Of a stretch of 64,000 nt of DNA, positions 1 to 7,967 are shown in pieces. The position numbers and the translations under genes were made by a program. Position 1 is the first letter of the stretch, and the number at the start of each line of letters is the position of its first letter. The DNA is from Bacillus sp. SB49 (GTDB taxonomy: Bacteria; Bacillota; Bacilli; Bacillales; Halobacillaceae), in assembly GCF_000469135.2 (NCBI RefSeq), contig NZ_CP048117.1:1897501-1961500 (forward strand), written 5' to 3'. The notes under the pieces are model-generated. The model saw nothing but the letters and a program-made list of their open reading frames with translations. It was not told the origin of the DNA and made no database searches.

Positions 1-1441
1 TCTTAAGTGCTGCCTCCCATTCCCTTTTCCATGCACCGACATAAGTTTTCATTTCCTGTCGGATATCTTTAGCGATTTGATCTGTATAAAGCAGCACATA
101 TGCGCCGGTAACGGATGCACCGCTTTCCACTAAAGAACGAAGTCGCTCCTTAGGATATTGGAAATCCATATCCTGTACCTGACTCACCAATTCTGGTGCA
201 CGCAGGCCTTGTGTATCGATGATCGACAGCATCCGTTCCCGCAGAGGCCATTGCAGATTCTCTTGAATGGATGCGTTCAATTTTTCATAAAATGTTTCTT
301 CCCTTCTTTTTCGTTCCTCCTCCGTTTTCTTTCCGGAGAAAAGAAGGCCTACTTTAAAGTTCAGCTGCAGTGCCTCGAGAAAAGCTTCTGCGTATTCCCG
401 AAGAGAACTGGGCATTAAATACGCATTAGGAAGGAAGTTCAAGATACGTTCCTCAAATGTTTCCATTCCTCTGTTTAGAAGGTCTTCTGTCTCATGGAAG
501 ATACCTTCGTCCACAGGGCTGTTTTCCACTTGATCCAACAGCGTCTGCTTCCGCTCTTTTAGATCTGCGAGGAAGGAGGAACGTTCTTCCTTATATGTAC
601 GAACGCTTTCCTCCATGATCATTTCGGCTTCCTTCACGGCCTGATGAGAACCTTTGGAAGGACCGAGGTCAAAAAGGGCACGGAAATGTTGAGATAGTTC
701 TGCCCAATCACTCTCCGGATGGGACGAATCCCGCATTGTCGTATAAAAAACAGCTTCCGGATGAATCCCCCATGTTTTCAGGGCTGCCTCGATGCTCCGT
801 TTGTAAGATTCGAACGTCAACTCTTCTTCTTTGTGTTTATCGATCTGATTAATGACGAGAGAAAAGGGTTTCTTTCTACGCTGCATTTCGTCAAGAAACT
901 GCAGATTAACTTCAGACTGGACGTGGTTGTAATCCATCACGTAGTACATGTAATCCATTTTATGCAAAGAGGCTTCCGTGATCAGTCGATCGGCATCATT
1001 AGTAGAGTCCACTCCTGGTGTATCAACAACAGATACATGGGAGGGCAGTCCTCCTTTCGGCCTCTGAATCGTCAGTTCCTTCACCGCATCTCCATCTCTG
1101 CATAAATCCTTTACCATATCCATAGAAATTTTTTCTTCATAACATACAGGATCTTCCTGATCAAAAAATACAATTGTCTTTTCTGACCCCGTTTTTAACC
1201 GGACAATGTTTGCACTGGTGGGGATGGGACTGGAAGGGAGCAGTTCATGGCCGAGAAGGCGGTTGATCAGCGTTGATTTACCGGCTGAAAAATGGCCGGC
1301 AAAGCCGATTATTGTTTCCTCTTCCTTCACCTTTTCTATCAAGTCCAAGAGTTTGACAGCAGAGGCTGCATCCCCTTCCTGAGATAAATAGTCGTACACA
1401 TGCATTAGTTGGTCTAATTTAGAATCCGTCATCGTTGTCAT
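1..1441 (-). CDS. dynA: Dynamin-family GTPase (DynA/YpbR-like), N-terminal part, cut by window edge
   Basis: Large bacterial dynamin that binds and tethers or fuses membranes, helping with membrane surveillance and division. About 480 codons are visible without a stop; the rest lies beyond the left edge. The G1/Walker A motif GHFSAGKS is at residues 49-56, followed by a DTPGVDST G3 motif and NQIDK as G4. A helical stalk-like region follows. B. subtilis DynA is a fused double dynamin of almost 1200 residues, so a second GTPase half is expected off-window. The ATG at 1441 has AAGGAG seven bases upstream; a second ATG nine bases in is possible. It lies 55 bp after the C45 protein gene and is probably in the same transcript. 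Confidence 0.85.
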   Translation of the reverse strand, partial: MTTMTDSKLDQLMHVYDYLSQEGDAASAVKLLDLIEKVKEEETIIGFAGHFSAGKSTLINRLLGHELLPSSPIPTSANIVRLKTGSEKTIVFFDQEDPVCYEEKISMDMVKDLCRDGDAVKELTIQRPKGGLPSHVSVVDTPGVDSTNDADRLITEASLHKMDYMYYVMDYNHVQSEVNLQFLDEMQRRKKPFSLVINQIDKHKEEELTFESYKRSIEAALKTWGIHPEAVFYTTMRDSSHPESDWAELSQHFRALFDLGPSKGSHQAVKEAEMIMEESVRTYKEERSSFLADLKERKQTLLDQVENSPVDEGIFHETEDLLNRGMETFEERILNFLPNAYLMPSSLREYAEAFLEALQLNFKVGLLFSGKKTEEERKRREETFYEKLNASIQENLQWPLRERMLSIIDTQGLRAPELVSQVQDMDFQYPKERLRSLVESGASVTGAYVLLYTDQIAKDIRQEMKTYVGAWKREWEAALK

Positions 1442-1496
1442 CTCCAAACTCCTTTTCCCGTACATTCTCCCATCATTTTACTCTGAAATCGCTCTC

Positions 1497-2546
1497 TTAC
1501 TCAAGAGGGAAATCATCGATGTACGGGATGGGCTCCTGTGTATCCAGATGCCCAAGGACTTTTTTTACACGGATTCTTTTACCGTTCATGAATTCTCCAA
1601 AGTCGAAAGAAACCCCGCTGGTATCCCCGCCCAAACCAAAACGAACGATTTTATCTCTGGGTTGATAACTGCATGTATGGATGGTTCCGGACCACTGAGA
1701 ATAGCGTTTTGAAAATATCGGTCCTGTCGTATCGTTCAAAAAGCGGAAGGCCTCTTCTCCGTTCATTCTTTTTTGCGCATCCATGAGATGACCTAGACGC
1801 TCATGCGAATCAGATAAGTGCCTTCGGTTTTCATTTTCCAAATGAAGAAAATGATTGGTACAAACTAGTGCCTCATGAATGCGGACACCTCGCGGGGAAC
1901 CTTCAATTGTTTTAGTCACACCATTGCAATCTGTTACCACGTAATTAAAGGAGTGGCGGTGAGGGAGCCTCTTCAGCATGTCGACGGCCTCTTCTGTCGT
2001 TCTGCACGTCTCAAGTATGATTCTGGTCAATGTGCAGCAAATAAACCCGTCACCAGGATGAACACGGTTGACAAAGTTGTAGCCGATACACAATCCGTAG
2101 GCGTTCATTCCATCCGTACGACCTAGAATTCTCTGTCCGGGTCCGATGGTGGGAGTCCCTTTTGTTGGAGCATAAATAAGAAACCTGCCTTCATATGTTT
2201 TCGGATGATAGTCATAATTTCGTGTAAAAAAGGAATCGCCTGTCAAAATCGAACAGCCGGACTTATCCCATTCCTGCTGCCACCCGCTGTATTCGTGCAC
2301 GACATCATCCACGGACCATTTAAGTCCCTCTGCGAGACCGAGCAGTTCTTCCCATAAAGGAGGAAAAAACTCATCCAGCAAATGCTTGACCACTGATTTT
2401 TCAGACTTATAATGCCGAACGGAACGAGGACGCCGGTTCTTATGGTAGTTCAAAAGACGGGACGATTGTAACCCGCGGCCCTGTTCATATCCGAAATCCC
2501 CGTATCCCCCCCGAAAAGCAAAAACGTCCGTATAAATATCCTTCAT
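1497..2546 (-). CDS. C45-family acyltransferase/acylase-like Ntn hydrolase
   Basis: Resembles the acyl-CoA:6-aminopenicillanate acyltransferase (peptidase C45) family, Ntn hydrolases that cleave or transfer amide-linked acyl groups after self-cleavage. The likely nucleophile is Cys98 in SGCSILTGDSFFTRNYDY, with Arg109, Asn110 and Asp112 in the conserved block just after. Length 349 aa is normal for the family. No signal peptide is seen, so a cytoplasmic role is likely. It starts 3 bp after the alpha/beta hydrolase gene, with GAGGAA upstream of the ATG, so the two are translationally linked. The substrate cannot be read from sequence; N-acyl amino acids or small peptides are reasonable guesses. 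Confidence 0.75.
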   Translation of the reverse strand: MKDIYTDVFAFRGGYGDFGYEQGRGLQSSRLLNYHKNRRPRSVRHYKSEKSVVKHLLDEFFPPLWEELLGLAEGLKWSVDDVVHEYSGWQQEWDKSGCSILTGDSFFTRNYDYHPKTYEGRFLIYAPTKGTPTIGPGQRILGRTDGMNAYGLCIGYNFVNRVHPGDGFICCTLTRIILETCRTTEEAVDMLKRLPHRHSFNYVVTDCNGVTKTIEGSPRGVRIHEALVCTNHFLHLENENRRHLSDSHERLGHLMDAQKRMNGEEAFRFLNDTTGPIFSKRYSQWSGTIHTCSYQPRDKIVRFGLGGDTSGVSFDFGEFMNGKRIRVKKVLGHLDTQEPIPYIDDFPLE

Positions 2547-2549
2547 GCT

Positions 2550-3389
2550 TTACTGTTCCTCTGCATGACGCCCTGCAATCACGCGATGGAGATCAGAATG
2601 ATGAAGGATATGGTTATGGTCAACCCCTGGAATCAGCAGGACGTCCAATCCCCACGTCTCCTTCACCCAATTCTTAAGGAGTGGATGAACAATAACCTCA
2701 TCCTCATCACCGATAAAGATGGAAACGCGATCTTCCATGCCGGAAAACAGATCGTTGACGATCTTCTCCGGAAACCTCGACAGAAGCAGGCGGAAACTTA
2801 GTTTCAAACGGTTGCTGTAATGGAATTCATCTGGTATCTCTGCGACATGCGCATCATCAAAGCGGTGTATGTTCATTTTGTGAAGCGCTACGAGAGCAAT
2901 CATTTTCTTGTCATGAATGACGTAATCGACATCTGTTTCAGGCTTCCCTTGTTCGGTAGCATCGTCATGATAGACAGGAAGGGTTGGATGGAAGAAGGGA
3001 GCAATGAATAGATACTCCTCTGCTATATCCGGATGGAGATCCATCAACCTCAAAATATTCGCGCATCCCATGGAGTGGCCTGCAAGCACAATCCGCCCGT
3101 ATCCCTGCTTCCGAATGAAGTGGATAAAATCTGATAAATCGTCATCATATTGTCCCAAATAGTCAATATCCCCTCTTTTTCCTTTCTGGTCGTATCCTCT
3201 AAGGAGGGGCAGGAAGACATCTGCCTTTCGCTTACAGAAAGATGCGAATTTCTTGTGGTGATCCAGTTCAGCTGTGATTCCATGAATCATAATGATCGCT
3301 TCTTTGTTACCGGGTGAACGTTGGAATGCTATATAGGGAAGAGAAGAGAAATCCCTTGCCCTGTAGTGGGACCAGGTCGCCATAGTCAT
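2550..3389 (-). CDS. Alpha/beta hydrolase
   Basis: Single-domain serine hydrolase of about 279 aa. The oxyanion-loop motif IMIHGITAELDHH is near residues 33-45, the nucleophile is Ser106 in the elbow GHSMG, the acid is probably in the GDEDEV segment and the catalytic His in GVDHNHILHH near the C-terminus. The fold and spacing resemble monoacylglycerol lipase/serine aminopeptidase S33-type enzymes, but the substrate is not evident. The ATG at 3389 has AGGAG nine bases upstream and this site lies in the 3' end of the preceding gene, 5 bp before its stop. It is the third gene in the run of hydrolases. Confidence 0.75.
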   Translation of the reverse strand: MTMATWSHYRARDFSSLPYIAFQRSPGNKEAIIMIHGITAELDHHKKFASFCKRKADVFLPLLRGYDQKGKRGDIDYLGQYDDDLSDFIHFIRKQGYGRIVLAGHSMGCANILRLMDLHPDIAEEYLFIAPFFHPTLPVYHDDATEQGKPETDVDYVIHDKKMIALVALHKMNIHRFDDAHVAEIPDEFHYSNRLKLSFRLLLSRFPEKIVNDLFSGMEDRVSIFIGDEDEVIVHPLLKNWVKETWGLDVLLIPGVDHNHILHHSDLHRVIAGRHAEEQ

Positions 3390-3394
3390 GAATG

Positions 3395-4267
3395 TCAGCT
3401 CCTTTTCAGCAAATAATTACGGAACTCTTCACCGCAAACTTCTTCTGCAAATCTCTTTTCTATTTCATCCACATACGAACGTGATAAATACCGCCCGGCA
3501 CCCCTGTGGATTTCTTTTGCATAATGGAAAGGGGGCGCACTCTCCGGCTGTTTTTCCCTGACTGTGAATGATAAAGCTTCCACTTGGTTTCCGGAAGCAA
3601 GGGCGACAGGGAGCACCATCGGTCGATAGCCGCCCCTGTCGACACCTTCCCTCCTGTAAAGGTATTGTCTTGCTTCCTCGTTAATCTCATACACGACACC
3701 TTCAACATTGCCTTCTGCTTCTACAAGATCTGCCCTTGCCCCGTCGGGAAGAGGGTATGTGAATCCAAGGCGGTAGCCCTTCGCCGATCCTCTTCCGGTA
3801 ACGTTTTGAAATAGACGATCGACCCCATGTTTTGCGAATCGTTCATCATCCATACAGGAACCGTAAGCAAAATAATAGCAGGAGCCCCCGTTTACCAACA
3901 GGCGGTGGACTTTCCAATTGCCGGATGCTACTGGTTTTCCCAATGACTCTTCAGAAGCGACATAGACATATGCTTCTTCCTTTCCACTGTCGGTCCAGAC
4001 AGGAAGGCTTTTTCTTATAAAAGTTCCCTTATCCGTTTCCGGATCATATTCCTCCAAAGCATCGAGAGAAACAAGGTCTCTTTCATCGACCTCATACAAC
4101 TCCCCATATGTCCAGGCTCCTGGCTCCTCCACAAGCAGCGGATAATAGGATTCTCCTTCATATAGCCTTCCGTTTACACGTGCTTCCTTTGCGAGAAGGG
4201 GCGCCTGAGACAACACATGATGGTTTTCCATCCCTGTCATCAAGGATCCATAAACAAATACAAGCAT
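3395..4267 (-). CDS. Tandem gamma-glutamylcyclotransferase-fold protein (YkqA-like)
   Basis: Contains two GGCT/AIG2-like domains in one chain. The first begins at the N-terminus with MLVFVYGSLMTGMENH and runs through LDALEEYDPE; the second restarts with YYFAYGSCMDDERF and ends around YRREGVDRGGYRP. The YGSL/YGSC substrate loops are the family hallmark. GGCT enzymes release 5-oxoproline from gamma-glutamyl amines or peptides. A 290-aa double-domain layout resembles B. subtilis YkqA. The longest frame starts at 4363, but the ATG at 4267 has a GGAGAGGA site, begins exactly at the domain and avoids overlap with the upstream gene, so it is preferred. Confidence 0.75.
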   Translation of the reverse strand: MLVFVYGSLMTGMENHHVLSQAPLLAKEARVNGRLYEGESYYPLLVEEPGAWTYGELYEVDERDLVSLDALEEYDPETDKGTFIRKSLPVWTDSGKEEAYVYVASEESLGKPVASGNWKVHRLLVNGGSCYYFAYGSCMDDERFAKHGVDRLFQNVTGRGSAKGYRLGFTYPLPDGARADLVEAEGNVEGVVYEINEEARQYLYRREGVDRGGYRPMVLPVALASGNQVEALSFTVREKQPESAPPFHYAKEIHRGAGRYLSRSYVDEIEKRFAEEVCGEEFRNYLLKRS

Positions 4268-4289
4268 GGGTATCCTCTCCGTTCTTTTT

Positions 4290-5213
4290 TTAGTGTTCAA
4301 ATGCCCGAAGCACAGCTTTCTCAACAGCGAACGCAGCCATCGCCCCGAGTCCGTTAACATCACATGCTACTTCATCCCCGTGCATGGTAAAAAGCGTATC
4401 CCCATCTACATAGGTATGAGAAGGACGGATGGTTCTAGCCAACCCATTATGGGAGATGGATGCAAGTTTATTAGCTTCCGACTTATGTAACGAAGCATTA
4501 GTCAGAAGAACGCCGATCGTCGTATTCCCTTGGAAGGAATCAGTGACTGGTACCGTGGAGACGTTATTCATCAAATGTGTTTCCGTCCGCAGAAATTCTC
4601 CATTTTTATGCAGACCGGCAACTACTCTTCCCGTGCCTGGGTCAACCACATCACCAAAACAGTTTACTGCGATTACCGCTCCTACTTTCACCTTTCCAGA
4701 TTGGAAAGCATAACTTCCGATGCCGCCCTTCATGCTGTTCTCTCTCCCAAAGAGCTTTCCGACTGTCGCTCCAGTACCGGCACCGTATCTTCCATTGCTG
4801 AAGGGAGGGTTCTCCCACGCTATCCGTGCCGCTTCATAGCCCATGGCTGCATCGGGACGGACAGCAGGTCGGGACGGATCAATATCATATAAAATAGCCC
4901 CCGGGACAATGGGGACCTTCACCGGGCCTGTCTCAAACCCAATATGGTGTTCTTCCAGCCACTGCATGACTCCGCTTCCTGCAGAAAGACCATATGCGCT
5001 TCCTCCAGCAAGAAAAAGCCCATGTACCTTTTGAACCATATTTTCCGATCGCATTAGATCCGTCTCCCTCGTTCCAGGAGCACCACCACGGACGTCAACC
5101 CCAGCGACCGCCCCTTCTTTACTCAGGATGACGGTGCACCCTGTTGTACCGGTGTTATCTTCCGTCTGTCCTATAAAAAAATCGGATACGTTCCTGATAT
5201 CTATTTCTTTCAT
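4290..5213 (-). CDS. P1 family peptidase (DmpA-type self-processing aminopeptidase)
   Basis: Ntn-like DmpA-fold hydrolase of 307 aa that self-cleaves into two chains and then removes N-terminal residues from peptides, sometimes beta-amino acids. Visible landmarks are the TGCTV strand near residues 24-28, FLAGGSAYGLSAG at 67-79 and the processing site QGNTTIGVLLTNA near 228-240, where Thr231 or Thr232 should become the nucleophile. The ATG at 5213 has AGGAGG seven bases upstream; the longer frame would run into the divergent acylphosphatase gene. First gene of the minus-strand run that continues through GGCT, hydrolase, C45 and dynamin genes. Confidence 0.85.
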   Translation of the reverse strand: MKEIDIRNVSDFFIGQTEDNTGTTGCTVILSKEGAVAGVDVRGGAPGTRETDLMRSENMVQKVHGLFLAGGSAYGLSAGSGVMQWLEEHHIGFETGPVKVPIVPGAILYDIDPSRPAVRPDAAMGYEAARIAWENPPFSNGRYGAGTGATVGKLFGRENSMKGGIGSYAFQSGKVKVGAVIAVNCFGDVVDPGTGRVVAGLHKNGEFLRTETHLMNNVSTVPVTDSFQGNTTIGVLLTNASLHKSEANKLASISHNGLARTIRPSHTYVDGDTLFTMHGDEVACDVNGLGAMAAFAVEKAVLRAFEH

Positions 5214-5296
5214 CCAGCAACCTCCTGTTGTGTTTCTATTTGATCCTTTCAGGGAATCAATATCACTGAAGCCTGTAAAGAAAGGGGTAAGACCAT

Positions 5297-5572
5297 ATGA
5301 AACGAAAGAGGCTGACGATCCACGGGAGAGTCCAGGGCGTTGGATTCCGGGCAGCAGCAAAGCAGAAGGCTGATTACCTCGGCATATGCGGGTGGGTGAA
5401 AAACCAGCCGGACGGGACCGTCTTAATGGAAGCAGAAGGAGAAGAAGCGGTACTTAACACTTTTGTCGATGAGATTTCCAAAGGTCCGACGCCCTTCAGC
5501 TCCATCCGTCATATCGACCAGGAAGACCGGGAGGATTCTAAGCAGCATAACAAATTTAAAGTCATTCATTAA
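5297..5572 (+). CDS. acyP: Acylphosphatase
   Basis: Small cytosolic enzyme that hydrolyses acyl phosphates such as acetyl phosphate and 1,3-bisphosphoglycerate. The 91-aa chain has the family signature GRVQGVGFR at residues 10-18, giving the phosphate-binding Arg18, and the catalytic Asn36 in CGWVKNQPDG. Length is typical. It is a single plus-strand gene, divergent from the P1 peptidase operon (starts 83 bp apart) and convergent with the SDR gene, sharing a terminator with it. Confidence 0.93.
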   Translation: MKRKRLTIHGRVQGVGFRAAAKQKADYLGICGWVKNQPDGTVLMEAEGEEAVLNTFVDEISKGPTPFSSIRHIDQEDREDSKQHNKFKVIH

Positions 5573-5600
5573 AAGACCGCAGTTCCGCTGCGGCCTTTTT
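5573..5600. terminator. Bidirectional terminator between acyP and SDR gene
   Basis: Perfect 6-bp core CCGCAG/CTGCGG with a 5-base loop, extended by A-T pairs, followed on the plus strand by eight T residues and on the minus strand by four T residues. Confidence 0.8.
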
Positions 5601-5604
5601 TTCA

Positions 5605-6345
5605 TTATTTCTGGTTCATCGGGCGAACAATAATTTCATTGACGTTGACCGAAGCAGGTTGACTTACCGCATATCCTACAGCTTTGGCAATATCATCCGC
5701 TTCCAGCGGCTTCATGCTGCGCTCCTTAAACATCTCAATCACATCCCCGTCTGTAATGTGATCCGTCAATTCCGTTTCCACCGCTCCAGGGGAAATATTC
5801 GTGACACGGACACCCGTCTTCGACAATTCCTTCTCCATCCCCATAGAAAGTGCCTTTACTGCATATTTTGTTGCACTATACACAGTACTCGACGGGAAAA
5901 CTTCATGACCTGCGACCGAAGAAACATTGATAATGTGTCCAGTATTCTGTTCGATCATTGTCGGTAAGGCTGCATGGATTCCGAACAGTACACCTTTGAT
6001 GTTTACATCCACCATTTGTTCCCACTCGTCCACGTGATCATTCTTGAGAAAAGACAACAGCATGACACCAGCATTATTTATCAGGATATCTACACTACCG
6101 AATGTATCCTTTGTCGTTTGAACAAGATTTTCAACATCTTCCCGCTTCGTCACATCCGTTTCTACAACCTTCGCCTCAACTCCATGCTCCGATTCGATAG
6201 CATCGGCCAGTTTTTTCAGACGCTCAGATCTTCGGGCAGCAAGAACAACGTTTGCCCCGTTCGATGCGAGTTCATGAGCGATCGCCTTTCCAATACCACT
6301 GCTCGCTCCGGTTATGATAACTGATTTTTTTTGTAGATTCGTCAA
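5605..6345 (-). CDS. Short-chain dehydrogenase/reductase
   Basis: Classical SDR of 246 aa with cofactor-binding TGASSGIG near residues 13-20, structural NNAG near 90, catalytic Ser in NVSSVAG and the YSATK Tyr-Lys pair. AARRSER after beta-2 suggests NADP(H) preference. Substrate is unknown; related proteins are often annotated as YdfG/serine-dehydrogenase-like. The start is TTG at 6345 with AGGAGG eight bases upstream; no nearby ATG is as good. Monocistronic between two terminators. Confidence 0.88.
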   Translation of the reverse strand: MTNLQKKSVIITGASSGIGKAIAHELASNGANVVLAARRSERLKKLADAIESEHGVEAKVVETDVTKREDVENLVQTTKDTFGSVDILINNAGVMLLSFLKNDHVDEWEQMVDVNIKGVLFGIHAALPTMIEQNTGHIINVSSVAGHEVFPSSTVYSATKYAVKALSMGMEKELSKTGVRVTNISPGAVETELTDHITDGDVIEMFKERSMKPLEADDIAKAVGYAVSQPASVNVNEIIVRPMNQK

Positions 6346-6422
6346 GATCCCTACCTCCTAAGTAAGTACAGTTCTTTATGTATCTACCCGCATAAAGGGA
6401 AAAGTATGCACCGGGAGGTATC

Positions 6423-6455
6423 AAAAAAACCGCCTCTCTATATAGAGAGGCGGTT
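6423..6455 (-). terminator. Terminator of the ferredoxin gene
   Basis: Eleven-bp perfect stem (6430-6440 with 6443-6453) enclosing a 2-base centre, followed on the minus strand by seven T residues, 15 bp after the ferredoxin stop. Confidence 0.85.
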
Positions 6456-6469
6456 CCTGGTTATGTTAC

Positions 6470-6709
6470 TTACTGTTCTTCAAAGAACTTGCGGTTAATT
6501 TCGATGTATGGGGTTTCTTCTTCCGGTACCTCGTCTTCAATGTAGATTGCTTCTACCGGACAAACGGCTTCACATGCACCACAATCTATGCAAATCGCAG
6601 GATCGATATAGAACATATCTTTCCCTTCCTCGATACAATCAACTGGGCACACATCCATGCATTCTCCCGCTTTTTCATCTTTACATGGGGATGTAATTAC
6701 AAATGCCAT
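6470..6709 (-). CDS. fer: Seven-iron (3Fe-4S/4Fe-4S) ferredoxin
   Basis: Small soluble electron carrier of 79 aa. Eight cysteines are at residues 9, 17, 21, 25, 40, 43, 46 and 50. The C-x7-C-x3-C spacing in the first half is that of 7Fe ferredoxins, where the residue between Cys9 and Cys17 does not supply a fourth ligand; Cys25 completes the second cluster. The second motif CIDCGACEAVCP is a standard 4Fe-4S site. An acidic C-terminal extension follows. A consensus Shine-Dalgarno (AAAGGAGG) precedes the ATG. Monocistronic with its own promoter and terminator. Confidence 0.93.
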   Translation of the reverse strand: MAFVITSPCKDEKAGECMDVCPVDCIEEGKDMFYIDPAICIDCGACEAVCPVEAIYIEDEVPEEETPYIEINRKFFEEQ

Positions 6710-6793
6710 CGATTTTCTCCTCCTTTACGAATAGAGTTCGTGTGCTTATATTACTATATTCACCGATAATGGTTAAGATAAACACCACCATCT

Positions 6794-6822
6794 ATAATAA
6801 CGATTTTATCGAAAAATCGCAA
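6794..6822 (-). promoter_or_regulatory. SigA-type promoter of fer with an inverted repeat in the spacer
   Basis: On the minus strand TTGCGA and TATTAT are separated by 17 bases. The spacer contains CGATTTT and AAAATCG arms around a 5-base centre (6801-6819), a plausible operator or a chance A/T-rich repeat. Confidence 0.55.
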
Positions 6823-6856
6823 TTCCTGTAATCATTCGACTTTCTTCGCGTACGCG

Positions 6857-6889
6857 TGAAAAAAAGAAGACGATGCCTGGGCATCAGTC
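6857..6889 (-). terminator. Terminator overlapping the end of the histidine phosphatase gene
   Basis: Stem GATGC/GCATC with outer GAC/GTC pairs, followed on the minus strand by a T-rich tract. The stop codon of the upstream gene (6884-6886) lies in the 5' arm. Confidence 0.6.
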
Positions 6890-7432
6890 CTCCCATATCC
6901 GCTCGACGGTATATTCCCCTCCAAACTTCTGAACGAGGAATACATCCGGGCGCGTCAGCCGCTTCCATTCATAGAATCCAATTTCGCGTTTATACTTTTG
7001 AAGAAGTAAAGCGAGCAGATTCCCGTGTGTCACAAGGAGAACGTTCCCACAATCCTCTTGCTCCAATTCTTCGATGAGGGAGAGGACTCGTTTCTTCGCT
7101 TCTTTCGAGGATTCTCCTCCGGAAAGCTTAAGTTCAGGATCCTGGAAGGTATCATGCAGAACTTCTTCCCAGTCATTGAGTGGTTCATGGCTTAATACTC
7201 GTTCTTCCAACCGTTCGTCGGTTTCCACCTCTAGCCCTTTCTTTCTGGCATAGGGTTTAATTGTTTCAACGGCCCGTAAAAAAGGACTGGAGATGATTCG
7301 GTCCACTTCATGACCGGCGCGGTCAAGGAAATAAGCAAGTGTTTGTGCCTGCCTGATGCCCTGTTTCGTCAACGGCGAATCTTCATGCTGTCCTTCTGTC
7401 TCACTATGGCGAACGACTATCAATTTATCCAT
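6884..7432 (-). CDS. Histidine phosphatase family protein
   Basis: Phosphoglycerate mutase-like phosphatase of 182 aa. The catalytic LIVVRHSETEGQ motif is at the N-terminus, with a second arginine in SSPFLRAVET and the late VTHGNLLALLL histidine, so the active site is complete. Substrate is not predictable. The frame is open to 7456, but the ATG at 7432 places the RHG motif at the usual distance and has GGGGAGG upstream; 7456 (GAAGGT site) remains possible. Stands alone, ending in a terminator. Confidence 0.82.
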   Translation of the reverse strand: MDKLIVVRHSETEGQHEDSPLTKQGIRQAQTLAYFLDRAGHEVDRIISSPFLRAVETIKPYARKKGLEVETDERLEERVLSHEPLNDWEEVLHDTFQDPELKLSGGESSKEAKKRVLSLIEELEQEDCGNVLLVTHGNLLALLLQKYKREIGFYEWKRLTRPDVFLVQKFGGEYTVERIWED

Positions 7433-7654
7433 AAAAAACTCATCCTCCCCTTCCATCAGCTTACCTTCATTATCGCCGATGAATCGAGTGTTTACAAGAA
7501 AAGTTGGTGAATTGTTTCACTTTATATACGGACTTTCTGGTATAGCTTCATTAAAACAGCAAACCAGTTCCTAACTATGGAGGGAACGAAGTCTGTCTCT
7601 CCACCAGATATTAGGATGTCCAGCTTTTTCCTGCAGTATTCTACCGGGCATCAT

Positions 7655-7686
7655 AAAAAAACCAGAAAGGTTTCGCCCTTCCTGGT
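7655..7686 (-). terminator. Terminator after the 67-aa gene
   Basis: Stem ACCAG...CTGGT extended inward by AAGG/CCTT-type pairs, followed on the minus strand by seven T residues, 10 bp after the stop. The 222 bp between this and the histidine phosphatase start (7433-7654) shows no gene I can support. Confidence 0.75.
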
Positions 7687-7695
7687 CTTATCTGT

Positions 7696-7899
7696 TTATA
7701 CTTCCTTAAAGTATTCTTTATAAAATCCGCCCATGCGGCCGGAATTATCGATGACAAAATAAAATTCTTCGCTCTCATTTTTGACATCATATACTTTTCC
7801 AGGTGTTAATACATTGTGGACGACAAATTTCTTGGCGTCGTTGTGAATACACTCCACCTGTTTTGTTGTTTCGTTTTGTTCCCATGTCTTATGAATCAT
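7696..7899 (-). CDS. Small conserved protein, 67 aa (DUF6501-like)
   Basis: Short soluble protein beginning MIHKTWEQNETT and ending DNSGRMGGFYKEYFKEV. The beta-rich pattern (VYDV, FYFVID) suggests a small SH3-like barrel, but this is inference. It looks like the small Bacillaceae family I know as DUF6501; that assignment is from memory. It has an AGGAGG-type site upstream of the ATG and its own terminator. Function unknown. Confidence 0.6.
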   Translation of the reverse strand: MIHKTWEQNETTKQVECIHNDAKKFVVHNVLTPGKVYDVKNESEEFYFVIDNSGRMGGFYKEYFKEV

Positions 7900-7967
7900 G
7901 ATCCAACCTCCTCGCTGCTTGCGTGTCTTCTATCATACAACGAACAAAGAGACTCAACAAGAGATTG

